A stretch of 64,000 bases of DNA from NCBI RefSeq assembly GCF_903970965.1, contig NZ_CAJCKW010000001.1, positions 676,803-740,802 of the forward strand, read 5' to 3'. The notes below the pieces were generated by a model. The model was given only the letters and a program-made list of their open reading frames with translations. It searched no databases and had not been told where the DNA came from. Of this stretch, positions 17,901 to 25,833 are shown in pieces. Position numbers and translations under genes: made by a program. This DNA comes from Aureimonas sp. ME7 (GTDB lineage: Bacteria > Pseudomonadota > Alphaproteobacteria > Rhizobiales > Rhizobiaceae). Positions within the stretch are counted from its first letter, which is position 1. Each line of letters opens with the position of its first letter.

Positions 17901-20710
17901 GCGGCAAGGATTCGGACTGGGACGCGCTGGCGGCGGCCGTGAAATGGATCGGGACGCACGGCGACCTCCGGCATCTCGCCGCGCGCCTCCCCAACCGAGC
18001 CGCGGTCGCCGAGCGGGCCGGCCGGGCCGTCGCCGCATCCGATTCGGCGCAGGGCACGCTGGCGGAGGTCGCCTCCTTCCTCATGGCCGACGCCCGGAGC
18101 CTGTTTGGCGTCGACGGCTACGGCGACGTCGCGCTCGCGCGTTGCCGCGAACGGATGGAAACCTGGCTCGCCAACACCGAGCAGCTCTCGAAGTGGGTCT
18201 CCTACCGCGACCGGGCGGACCGCGCGCGAACGGACGGCATGTCCGTGTTCGTCGACCACCTCGAGGACGGTCGCCTGTCGACGCCGGAGACGCTTCCCTC
18301 GTTTGAGATCGCCTACCACGAGGCGATCCTCGACGAGCTGATCCGGGCCAACCCCGAACTCGGCCGCTTCGACGGCAACCTCCACGGCCGGCAGGTGCGC
18401 GAGTTCGCCAACCTCGACCGCGAGCGCATCAAGGCGGCGAGCCTCGAGGTCGTGCGCGCCCACCATCGCCGCATCCCGCCGCGCGACGGTGGTGTCGGCC
18501 CGGTCGGTATCCTGCGCGGCGAGATGGCGAAGCGCAGCCGCCACATGCCGATCCGCCAGCTCATGCAAAGGGCGGGGCCCGCCGTCCAGGCGCTGAAGCC
18601 CGTCATGATGATGAGCCCTCTCTCGGTCGCCCAGTTCCTGACGCCGGGCAAGCTCGCGTTCGACCTCCTCGTCATGGACGAAGCCTCGCAGATCCAACCC
18701 GTCGACGCGCTGGGCGCCATCGCCCGTGCCCAGCAGGTCGTCGTGGTCGGCGACGAGCGCCAGCTCCCGCCGACCAAGTTCTTCTCGAAGATGACCGGCG
18801 GCGGCGACGAGGACGACGACGAGGACGGCGCGCGCGTCGGGGACATCGAGAGCATCCTCGGCCTGTTCACCGCCCGCGGCCTGCCCCAGCGCATGCTCCG
18901 CTGGCACTACCGCAGCCGCCACCAGTCGCTGATCGCGGTTTCTAACACGCAGTTCTATCAGAACAAGCTCTTCATCGTGCCGAGCCCCTACACGGCCGAG
19001 GCCGGGATGGGGCTGCGCTTCCACCACGTGCCCGACGGTGTCTTCGACTCCGGCGGCACGTCCGTGAACGCGGTCGAGGCGAGGGTCGTCGCCGAGGCTG
19101 TTATCCGGCATGCCAAGACGAACCCCGAGCAGTCGCTCGGCGTCGCGACCTTCTCGGTGTCCCAGCGGCGCGCGATCCAGGACGAGGTGGAGCTTCTCCG
19201 CCGCCTGAACCCCGACACCGAGGAGTTCTTCCACGCCCATTCGTCGGAGCCGTTTTTCGTCAAGAACCTCGAGAACGTGCAGGGCGACGAGCGCGACGTG
19301 ATCATGATCTCGGTCGGCTACGCCAAGAACGCGCAAGGGTACATGGCCATGCGGTTCGGGCCCCTCGGGGCGCAGGGCGGCGAGCGGCGCCTGAACGTCC
19401 TCATCTCCCGCGCCAAGCGGCGCTGCGAGGTCTACGCCTCGATCACCGACGAGGACATCGACCTCGAGCGTGGCAAGGGCGCGGGCATCCTCGCCTTCAA
19501 GCTGTTCCTCCACTATGCCCGGACGGGTCGGCTCTCGATCGCGCAGGCGACCGGCCGCGACATGGACAGTGTCTTCGAGGAGCAGGTTGCGACCGCGCTC
19601 GAGGCGAAGGGCTATCAGGTCCATCCGCAGGTCGGCATCGCCGGGTTCTTCATCGACCTCGCCGTGTCCGACCCCGAGCGGCCGGGACGCTACCTCATCG
19701 GCATCGAGTGCGACGGGGCGTCGTACCACTCGTCGCGGTCGGCCCGGGACCGCGACCGCCTGCGGCAGGCGGTGCTCGAGGACCACGGCTGGATCATCCA
19801 CCGCATCTGGAGCACCGACTGGTTCCAACGGCCGGAGGAGCAGCTCGAGCGGACGGTCGCCGCGATCGAGGCGGCGAAGGCGGAACTGGACGAGCGGATG
19901 GAGCGCGGCCTTGCCGCCCACCGCGCGGTGCCGATCGAGATCGTCACCGTCGACCGCGGCGAGGTGACCGAGGTCGGGCTCGGCGACGCCGTCCCCGAGG
20001 ACCGCACGGCCGCGACGGCCTATGTCGAGGCGACGCTGACCCGTCCGGGACCGTACGAGCTGCACGAAACACCCGTCGGGCGCATGGCCGACCTCGTGAC
20101 GCAGGTCGTGCAGGTCGAGTCCCCGGTCCACGTCGACGAGGTCGTTGCTCGCGTCCGCGAGGCGTTCGGGCTTCAACGCGCGGGCGCGCGGATCCAAGCC
20201 GCCGTCGAGCAGGGCGTCGAGCGTGCCGTCGCCCATCGCGGGATCGTGCGGGACGGGGACTTCCTGTCGCTCGCCGACGTGAGCGTAACGGTCCGTGACC
20301 GCCGCAACGCCTCGTCCGGCGGCCTCCGCAAGGTCGAGATGCTTCCCCCCTCGGAACTCGAGGCCGGGGTTCTCGCGATCGTGGTCGAGAACCTCGGCGC
20401 GACGGACGACGAGGTCGTCCGCATGCTGTCGCGGATGGTCGGACTTCGTTCGAGCAACTCGCAGCTCAAGACGACCATTGTCGCGGTAATCTCCGACCTG
20501 ATCGGGAGGAGCCTTCTCGAGAGGAAGGACGGGATGCTCGTAGCGGGCTTGTCGCCCGGCCCGGCCTCGGACGCTGCGTCGGAAAGGAAGGGCGCCGAGG
20601 GATCGACGGAAGCCCGCTCCGGACTGGTCGCGGGCCCTGGGACGTGGGACGTCCCGAATGCCGGCGACGTCCCGTCCGGTGCCGCCGCACATGAAACCGC
20701 GGAGACCTGA
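14987..20710 (+). CDS. DUF4011-SF1 helicase (COG1112)-Vsr/MTES_1575-type nuclease-DUF3320 protein
   Basis: A 1907-residue multidomain protein. A DUF4011-like domain (about 15-250) leads to an SF1 helicase: Walker A GPPGTGKS (about 345), Walker B VMDEASQIQP (about 1230), motif III VVVGDERQLPP (about 1250), WHYRSRH (about 1302), QGDERDVIMIS (about 1430) and LISRAKRR (about 1470). A very long helical insert of some 850 residues separates motifs I and II. After it comes a PD-(D/E)xK-type nuclease (FFIDLAV and GIECDGASYHSS, about 1550-1580, then W-I-I-H-R-I-W) and a C-terminal DUF3320 domain (about 1690-1770). The layout resembles the anti-phage DUF4011-helicase-Vsr protein Hhe. It is four bases from the GHKL gene and opposite the methyltransferase. 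Confidence 0.88.
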   Translation: MSEAETASIYQSSLPIEEKLERARTELLDLSARNRLLNVPRMSKAAKTIDVVDERSAEVYRLLAKDAKAFTFVAGRPDRGASGEGSETEEEDFAAVDLALPEDVDDALDEQGRAKRHLDTKLQTRMTPKGLQKRLLDLYHDARTLEEEQGVNVLFLALGMLRWVDPNNKENVRHAPLVLVPVRLERGAAGERFRLRVRPEDQTSNLSLEAYLDRVHKLRLPSFEGGDEFDPDAYFREVAEAVSTKDDWSVLPDDIVLGFFSFSKFLMYRDLDPENWPVDGRITDQSTIRSLLSDGFDTGEPLLSEDERIDRHIDPADMLHIVDSDGSQTLAVHDVRRGRDLVIQGPPGTGKSQTIANVIASAVADGKTVLFVAEKMAALEVVKRRLDNAGVGDACLELHSNKANKRGLLEELRRTWELGSPRGEFPSSLAGKLREARNVLNLHAERMHVPHSASGLTPYQVFGALTKLRQEGQRPVDLTLDGATRWSPDDLSARRRLLVELTQRVDEIGLPVRHPWHGVGLDLVLPTTLERLLPRIEALQSAVAGLEAEYAELAGTLKLEPKPDTFAGAATLRERADILARAPELSPEALGAAAWDDRRVAIADLVTAGADFRRQGESLGDAVHPSALGISIEGLEAQLAWLPRDFPAAAFDRAAELADLLPRLRAEADRLASELGVPGPVDTLAAVSRLVTTGERVAAAPDASPEAFAATVWDQGVEQAGDLAEAVETLERSRAAMGDRVLDVAWTTEVSAARQALATNTGFLKSFNGDYRKAKALVRSILRNPDMPTQEVVDLLDTLMKGQAAAKRVRDDDAFGRSAFGADWRGDRSASAPLLALVAWMRTLRGLGAEPRLIAGRLAERQVVGEHAALVLRHVDAAKPLLEALWTDLGTTAGPAFENAVSVDRAPLDLVEARVRNLAWADGLCREIMRTVPDAVSERLGLVARGAAWQAAARSLDERVDLGGEAFGPAWRGKDSDWDALAAAVKWIGTHGDLRHLAARLPNRAAVAERAGRAVAASDSAQGTLAEVASFLMADARSLFGVDGYGDVALARCRERMETWLANTEQLSKWVSYRDRADRARTDGMSVFVDHLEDGRLSTPETLPSFEIAYHEAILDELIRANPELGRFDGNLHGRQVREFANLDRERIKAASLEVVRAHHRRIPPRDGGVGPVGILRGEMAKRSRHMPIRQLMQRAGPAVQALKPVMMMSPLSVAQFLTPGKLAFDLLVMDEASQIQPVDALGAIARAQQVVVVGDERQLPPTKFFSKMTGGGDEDDDEDGARVGDIESILGLFTARGLPQRMLRWHYRSRHQSLIAVSNTQFYQNKLFIVPSPYTAEAGMGLRFHHVPDGVFDSGGTSVNAVEARVVAEAVIRHAKTNPEQSLGVATFSVSQRRAIQDEVELLRRLNPDTEEFFHAHSSEPFFVKNLENVQGDERDVIMISVGYAKNAQGYMAMRFGPLGAQGGERRLNVLISRAKRRCEVYASITDEDIDLERGKGAGILAFKLFLHYARTGRLSIAQATGRDMDSVFEEQVATALEAKGYQVHPQVGIAGFFIDLAVSDPERPGRYLIGIECDGASYHSSRSARDRDRLRQAVLEDHGWIIHRIWSTDWFQRPEEQLERTVAAIEAAKAELDERMERGLAAHRAVPIEIVTVDRGEVTEVGLGDAVPEDRTAATAYVEATLTRPGPYELHETPVGRMADLVTQVVQVESPVHVDEVVARVREAFGLQRAGARIQAAVEQGVERAVAHRGIVRDGDFLSLADVSVTVRDRRNASSGGLRKVEMLPPSELEAGVLAIVVENLGATDDEVVRMLSRMVGLRSSNSQLKTTIVAVISDLIGRSLLERKDGMLVAGLSPGPASDAASERKGAEGSTEARSGLVAGPGTWDVPNAGDVPSGAAAHETAET

Positions 20711-20713
20711 GCC

Positions 20714-22474
20714 TTGAGCGGTGCCAAGGCAAGGTTCCAGGTCGACACGCGCCTCGCCCGCCTGCTGGGCGAGGGCTACAGATCGAGCGAGCTTGCGCTG
20801 CGCGAGCTCGTCGACAACGCCTGGGACGCAGACGCGCCCAACGTCTGGGTTACGCTGCCGGAACCCCTGAGCGGGGATCCGGTCATCGTGCGGGACGACG
20901 GCGTCGGCATGACGGCGGCGGCCCTGCGCAACGAGTACCTGAAGATCGCCGGCGACCGACGCGTCAGGGCGGGAACGCTGACGCCCCGACGCAAGCGCAA
21001 GGTAAAGGGCCGGAAGGGCATCGGCAAGTTCGCCGGGCTCCTGCTCGCCCGCGAGATGCGGATCGACACCGTGGCTGACGGCGTGCGGAGCAGCGTCGTC
21101 ATCGACAAGCGAATCCTTCTCGAGACCGAGCGGGATCTCGAGACCGTCGACCTGCCGCTCGAGGAAACCTCGGCTGAGCCGGGCGAGATCGGAACCACGG
21201 TCACCCTGTCATCGCTCGAGCCCCGGTTCAACTTCCCGGTCGCGGACAAGCTGCGGGAGATCCTCGTGCGCGAGTACGCGCGGCAGGAGGATTTCTCCGT
21301 CACCGTCAACGGGAAGGTACTGACGACCGAGGACATACCGGGGACCAGCTCCCGTACGATGGGGGAACTGCCGTCGACCGGGGCGGTCGATCTCCGCTTC
21401 ACGGTGTCGGACGGCAAGGGCAAGCACGGGCGTCCCGGCATCGTCGTCCGTGTCGACGGGAAGAGCGTCGGCGAGCCGTCCATGTTCGGTCTCGACGAGG
21501 ACGAGGAGATCCCGGTCAAGCTGGCGCGTCGCGTTTTCGGCGAGATCGAGATCAACGGCAACGACGACTTCGTCGCCGCGGACTGGGGCGGGCTTATCGA
21601 GAGCAGCAAGGCCTACGCGGAGATTGCCGAGTTCGTCCGTCGGGTGGTCAAGGCGGCGCTGAAGGACGCGTACGCCATAGAAATGAACCTCCAAGAGGCG
21701 CGCCTTTCGAAGCGGATCAAGGAGCGCATCGCCCACCTGCCCGAGTTCAGGAGGAAGTACGCGCACGAGGCGATCCAACGCATTCTCCGGCGCTTCTACG
21801 AGGAGGGTACCGACCGCATCGAGGCCATCGTCGACGTCGCCCTCGACGCCCTCGAGCACGACGCCTACTGGGACGTCCTCCAGCGGATCAACGCCGCGAG
21901 CGAGGGCGAGGTGGGCGAATTCGCGGACTCGCTGGCCGAGTTCGGGATCCTGGAACTCTCGGCCATTGGCCGGCAGGCGTCCGTGCGCCTGCGCTTCCTC
22001 GACGGATTGGAGGAGTTGGCCTTGCGCAAGGAGACGCTTGAGGCCGACGTCCACAAGGCGATCGAGACGAACCTGTGGGTCCTGGGACGCGGCTTCTCCA
22101 CCATGTCGTCGAACCGGACCTTGCGGGACATCGTGCGGCGCTTCGGCAGCGGATTGCCCGAAGCGTCGCGGGAGACCAAGAGGCCCGACCTTCTCCTGTC
22201 CCAGGCCTTGGATGGCACCAGAACCCTCATCGAGTTCAAGCGGCCTTCCCACTTCATCGACCGCGCCGACGTCGCACAGGCGGAGGCGTATCGTGACGAT
22301 CTCAGCCGACTGCTTCCGTCGGGGGGTATCCGGATCCTGATGCTCGGCAAAGGGCTGTTTGCGACGCTCGATGCGACCAAGGTCGCCCCCGACGTCCAGA
22401 TCCAGTCCTACCTCGGCTTGATCTCGGCGGCCCGCGACGAACTGGAATGGATCATCAGGGATGTCCGTGACTGA
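20714..22474 (+). CDS. GHKL (MutL/MORC-like) ATPase with C-terminal PD-(D/E)xK nuclease
   Basis: A 586-residue protein with a TTG start (20714) four bases after the helicase stop; GGAGACC lies just ahead. The GHKL ATPase core shows the N box (E31, N35 in ELVDNAWDAD), DDGVGM (61-66) and a glycine-rich lid GRKGIGKFAG (99-108). A second alpha/beta domain follows to about residue 310. The C-terminus holds a DUF4263-like nuclease core, D492 (KRPDLLL) then E507-F-K509 (IEFKRPS). MutL/MORC-like ATPases joined to nuclease domains are known in restriction-type gene neighbourhoods with SF1/SF2 helicases and DNA methylases. It probably works with the helicase-nuclease as an ATP-driven clamp or cleavage module; that is inference. 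Confidence 0.85.
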   Translation: MSGAKARFQVDTRLARLLGEGYRSSELALRELVDNAWDADAPNVWVTLPEPLSGDPVIVRDDGVGMTAAALRNEYLKIAGDRRVRAGTLTPRRKRKVKGRKGIGKFAGLLLAREMRIDTVADGVRSSVVIDKRILLETERDLETVDLPLEETSAEPGEIGTTVTLSSLEPRFNFPVADKLREILVREYARQEDFSVTVNGKVLTTEDIPGTSSRTMGELPSTGAVDLRFTVSDGKGKHGRPGIVVRVDGKSVGEPSMFGLDEDEEIPVKLARRVFGEIEINGNDDFVAADWGGLIESSKAYAEIAEFVRRVVKAALKDAYAIEMNLQEARLSKRIKERIAHLPEFRRKYAHEAIQRILRRFYEEGTDRIEAIVDVALDALEHDAYWDVLQRINAASEGEVGEFADSLAEFGILELSAIGRQASVRLRFLDGLEELALRKETLEADVHKAIETNLWVLGRGFSTMSSNRTLRDIVRRFGSGLPEASRETKRPDLLLSQALDGTRTLIEFKRPSHFIDRADVAQAEAYRDDLSRLLPSGGIRILMLGKGLFATLDATKVAPDVQIQSYLGLISAARDELEWIIRDVRD

Positions 22475-22603
22475 CGCGGTCCAGCGTCGCTTGTGACCGT
22501 CAACGTCAGGTAACTTGCTTGAGGCGGCATTGGGCGGCTGGTTGCCGTACCTCAGCCGCGGTCCAAACGGCGCGGCCGCCGAGCGGCGATCGGGCTACTC
22601 GTT

Positions 22604-22617
22604 GTCTCGTACGAGAC
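22604..22617. promoter_or_regulatory. 14-bp perfect palindrome GTCTCGTACGAGAC
   Basis: It lies in the 211-base space between the GHKL gene stop and the convergent end of the inositol locus. A perfect dyad with no loop suits a dimeric DNA-binding protein better than an RNA hairpin. No neighbouring regulator is obviously its owner. The rest of the space (22475-22685) shows nothing else. Confidence 0.3.
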
Positions 22618-22685
22618 CATGAAGTCTCAGCAAAACCGACGACACGTGCAGGACGCCGCGAAAGCGTTCGTGCACGAACGTCCGG

Positions 22686-23723
22686 TCACGTGTGCGAGGA
22701 GAATTGGATCCCAGTCGCATCCCTGATCATGTCCATCGTTGCCATGGTGGCCAACGTGGCGTTCAGCGACCGGTAGCCCGTCTCGATCCGCCCCCCGTCG
22801 ATGCAACGCGCGACTTCCGCTGCCTCGTAGCAAAGTCCGTCGATATGCCGACCGGGAGGTTCGTCATGCAGCAGGCGACGCCGTCCGTCAGCGGAGATCA
22901 ACTCGAAAGGCCCCGGCAGGTTGAACTCGGTTCCGAACCGCAAGGTGGCTTCGGTCCCGACGACCGCGGCGTTCGTCGGCGTCAGGCCGTAAAGGGTGGT
23001 GGCCATGGTGGCGAGCGCGCCTGCCCTCGAGGCCAAAACGACCGCAAGCTGGCCGTGGACCCCGGAAGGATCGTCCTGCGCCATTCCGACGACGCGTTCC
23101 GGCACCCCCATCAGCTTGGCGATGAACGAGGCCGGGTAGGTGCCAAGGTCGAGGAGCGGACCGCCGGCGAGGGCGGGATCGAAAATGCGGTGGTCGCGCG
23201 TGAAGTGCTCGCCGTACTCGGTGTGCACCGACTTGATCTCGCCGAGGACGTCCGCATCCAGGAGCTGCTGGATGATGTCGAACTTCGGAAGGAAGTAGGT
23301 CCACAGCGCCTCGGCGAAGAAGACACGCTTCTGGCGGGCCAAGCCAACCAAACGCTCGGCCTCCTCGAGCGACAGGCCGATGGGCTTCTCCACCAGCACG
23401 TTGCAGCCGGCCTCGAGGGCCAGCGTCGCATGGTCGAGATGCATGTTGTGGGGCGTGGCGACATAGACGACGTCAAGCGAGCGGTCGGCGACGAGGGCCT
23501 CGTAGCTCGCGTGGGCGGTCGGCACGTCCCACGCGGACGCGAAAGCCTTCGCGGTCGGCGCGGCGCGCGATCCGACGGCGGCGATCTCCTGGTTCGTGTG
23601 CGCGCGGACCGACTCGATGAAGCGCTCGGCGATCCATCCCGTCCCGAGAATCCCCCAGCGAAGGCGCGGCGCTGTCCGCGGGTCGGGAACCCGGGAGACG
23701 GGGAGTACGGTGGGAAAGGTCAT
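22686..23723 (-). CDS. Gfo/Idh/MocA-family dehydrogenase (inositol locus, last gene)
   Basis: A 345-residue NAD(P)-dependent oxidoreductase. Rossmann motif GILGTGWIAERF starts at about residue 24. The family's catalytic-lysine motif is VEKPIG, with ALWTYFLPKF and DLGTYPASFIAKL in the substrate domain, a pattern close to dihydrodiol/xylose dehydrogenase-like members. Its ATG overlaps the stop of the upstream dehydrogenase (ATGA, 23720-23723). It is the final gene of the inositol operon. It likely oxidises an inositol isomer, inosose or a sugar that enters the pathway; substrate not readable. Confidence 0.83.
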   Translation of the reverse strand: MTFPTVLPVSRVPDPRTAPRLRWGILGTGWIAERFIESVRAHTNQEIAAVGSRAAPTAKAFASAWDVPTAHASYEALVADRSLDVVYVATPHNMHLDHATLALEAGCNVLVEKPIGLSLEEAERLVGLARQKRVFFAEALWTYFLPKFDIIQQLLDADVLGEIKSVHTEYGEHFTRDHRIFDPALAGGPLLDLGTYPASFIAKLMGVPERVVGMAQDDPSGVHGQLAVVLASRAGALATMATTLYGLTPTNAAVVGTEATLRFGTEFNLPGPFELISADGRRRLLHDEPPGRHIDGLCYEAAEVARCIDGGRIETGYRSLNATLATMATMDMIRDATGIQFSSHT

Positions 23724-24916
23724 GCCGTGGGACCCCGCTCGCCGGGGCCGGATACGCTCTCCCAGGACTGGGACACCAAGGAACGCTCCATGGCGTCGAG
23801 GATCCGCGCGTTCTCGAGGCCGAACTCGAAGTCCGGGAAGCAGTTGCCCTGGCCGGCGATGCCCTGGACGAGGTCGTGCGCCTCGATGACCTTCACATCG
23901 AAGTAGCCGAGGCCCCCGCCGCCGAAGTCGAAGCCAAAGAAGCCCTTGAACTGCGGCACCTGGCTTCCGGCCAGCACGGTCTTGAAGCCGCGGTCCGATT
24001 TCGGGTCAGTGAAACGCGAGACCTTGAGCTCGTTGAACCGCTCGCCGTCCATCAGGATCGTGCCCTCGGTGCCCGACACCTCCCAGTAGATGCCGAACAC
24101 CTTTCCGGCCGACACGCGCGAGGCTTCGATCGTCCCGCCGGCGCCGCTCGCAAAGCGGATCAGCGCCTGGATCTGGTCCTCGTTCTCGACCGTGCGACGC
24201 TCGGCCTCGGCGCCGGCCTTGGCGCCGTAGCCCATACCGCCCGAGGCGACGGGCCGGGTCGGGAAGAAGGTCTGGGCCTGCGCGATCGTGCTCTCGACGT
24301 CGCCCATGAGATACTGCGCGACGGACACGACGTGACTGCCGAGGTCGCCGAGGGCCCCGGATCCCGCTTCCCGGCGGGTGCAGCGCCAGGAGAAGGGCAG
24401 GTCGGGATCGTTGAAGAAGCCTTGGTCGAACCAGCCCCGAAAGCGGATCGGCGTCCCGATCTCGCCGCGCTCGATCATCGCCTTGGCGAGCATGGCGGCC
24501 GGCGTCTTGACGTTGTTGAAGGCGACCATGGTCTTCACGCCCGCCGCCTTCGCGGCCGCCGCCATCTCCTCGGCCTCGGCCAGGGTCACGGCCAGCGGCT
24601 TCTCGCAGAAGACGTGCTTGCCGGCGTCTATCGCCGCCAATGCCATCTCCCGGTGGAGGAGGTTGGGCGAAGTGATGTCCACGACGTCCACCTCGGGGTC
24701 CGCGACGAGCGTTCGCCAGTCGCCGGTATGGTTTGCGAACCCGAGCCGCTCGGCCGCCACCGCCGCCAGTTCGTCCGTCGCGTCGGCGATCCGGTGGAGG
24801 CGGGGCCTAGCCGGCAGGTCGGGATAGAGCATCGCGGTCCGATGGAAGGCATCGGCATGGGCTTGGCCCATGAAGCCGGAGCCGATCAGCCCGATGTTTA
24901 GGAACGGCTTGCTCAT
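23720..24916 (-). CDS. Gfo/Idh/MocA-family dehydrogenase
   Basis: A 398-residue oxidoreductase with NADH-binding motif GLIGSGFMGQAHADAF near the N-terminus, FCEKPLAVT as catalytic-lysine motif and GDLGSHVVSVAQYL in the substrate site. Longer than a standard inositol dehydrogenase (about 335), it resembles the family's MviM-type sugar/inositol dehydrogenases. ATGA overlaps on both sides (24913-24916 and 23720-23723) place it in one tightly coupled three-gene tail of the inositol operon. It probably handles another inositol stereoisomer or a methylated inositol; this is inferred from context. Confidence 0.83.
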   Translation of the reverse strand: MSKPFLNIGLIGSGFMGQAHADAFHRTAMLYPDLPARPRLHRIADATDELAAVAAERLGFANHTGDWRTLVADPEVDVVDITSPNLLHREMALAAIDAGKHVFCEKPLAVTLAEAEEMAAAAKAAGVKTMVAFNNVKTPAAMLAKAMIERGEIGTPIRFRGWFDQGFFNDPDLPFSWRCTRREAGSGALGDLGSHVVSVAQYLMGDVESTIAQAQTFFPTRPVASGGMGYGAKAGAEAERRTVENEDQIQALIRFASGAGGTIEASRVSAGKVFGIYWEVSGTEGTILMDGERFNELKVSRFTDPKSDRGFKTVLAGSQVPQFKGFFGFDFGGGGLGYFDVKVIEAHDLVQGIAGQGNCFPDFEFGLENARILDAMERSLVSQSWESVSGPGERGPTA

Positions 24917-25833
24917 GAGCGTCCTTTCGATGCGGCAAAGGTCTGAAGAACATGCGTGAAGGCGCGCTCGACGGCCGGGCGCGGCGGAGCGAGAGCGGGA
25001 TCCTGCTCGGCCTCCACCACCAGCCAGCCGCTATAGCCCGACCGCGTGACGAAATCGGCGAGCGGCGCGAAATCGACCTCGCCGTCTCCGGGCACGGTGA
25101 ACATGCCCGCGCGCACGCCGTCGTTGAAGCTCGCGTCCCGCGCCCGGACGTCGGCGAGCCGATCGGACCGCACGTCCTTCAGATGGATGTGGACGATGCG
25201 ATCGCCGTAGCCGTCGATCAGGTCGGCATAGCCGAAGCCGCCGGCCGTCGCATGGCCGGTGTCGAGCAGGAGGCCGACATCGCGCGCCGTCGCGTCGAAG
25301 AGCCGCCGCGTCTCGTCGAAGGTCTCGGCCACCATCATCAGGTGATGGTGATAGGCAAGCCGAAGGCCGTAGTCGCCATGGAGGCGGCGCGCGAACTCGC
25401 CGAGGCGCTGCCCGTAGGCAGCCACATTCGCCGCGGGCATGACGAGCCGCTGCGACATGGACGCATCGAGCGAGGCCATCATGGCGGTCTCGCCGTAGAC
25501 CATCACCGAGCAGCCCATCGAGGCCAAGAGTTCGGCATGGGCTGCGACCGCGTCGACCTCGGCGTCGACGTCGCCCTCGGCCAATCGACCCGAATGCCAT
25601 CCGGACACGAGATCGAGGCCGTGCCGTTCGAGAAGCGGCACGAGGACGGTCCGCTGCCGCGGGAACTTCCGGCCGAGCTCGATCCCCCGGTAGCCCACGG
25701 CGGCCGCGTCCGCGAGGCAAGTCTCGAGCGGGATGTCGGCGCCGAGATCCTCCAAGACGTCGTTGGCCCAACTCAACGGGTTGACGCCGAGCCGTACGCC
25801 GTCAGGCAGCACGGACAGGTCCCACAGGCTCAT
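24913..25833 (-). CDS. IolE-like TIM-barrel isomerase/dehydratase, second copy
   Basis: A 306-residue sugar-phosphate isomerase/epimerase-fold protein. It begins RLGVNPLSWANDV, with LGRKFPR, then HHHLMMVAETF, LLLDTGHATAGG and VHIHLKDVR, which supply the metal-binding E/D/H positions of the IolE/IolH/IolI superfamily. GTNP/GVNP-W-(S/T)-N-D and VPGDGEVDF are close to inosose dehydratase (IolE), and a separate, more typical iolE lies at 27.7 kb. The paralogue may dehydrate a different inosose or act as an isomerase. The ATG overlaps the previous gene's stop (ATGA, 25830-25833); a longer in-frame start at 26043 is inside that gene and not used. Confidence 0.78.
   Translation of the reverse strand: MSLWDLSVLPDGVRLGVNPLSWANDVLEDLGADIPLETCLADAAAVGYRGIELGRKFPRQRTVLVPLLERHGLDLVSGWHSGRLAEGDVDAEVDAVAAHAELLASMGCSVMVYGETAMMASLDASMSQRLVMPAANVAAYGQRLGEFARRLHGDYGLRLAYHHHLMMVAETFDETRRLFDATARDVGLLLDTGHATAGGFGYADLIDGYGDRIVHIHLKDVRSDRLADVRARDASFNDGVRAGMFTVPGDGEVDFAPLADFVTRSGYSGWLVVEAEQDPALAPPRPAVERAFTHVLQTFAASKGRS

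Noticed and set aside
17276..20692. Long leftward open frame of 1138 codons inside the helicase-nuclease gene
   Set aside because: It is the antisense shadow of a clearly coding gene in high-GC DNA; it has no domain and is rich in arginine, alanine and valine as expected of a shadow.
22475..22685. tRNA or attachment site between the GHKL gene and the inositol locus
   Set aside because: No cloverleaf or CCA-like end could be folded by eye; only the 14-bp palindrome stands out.
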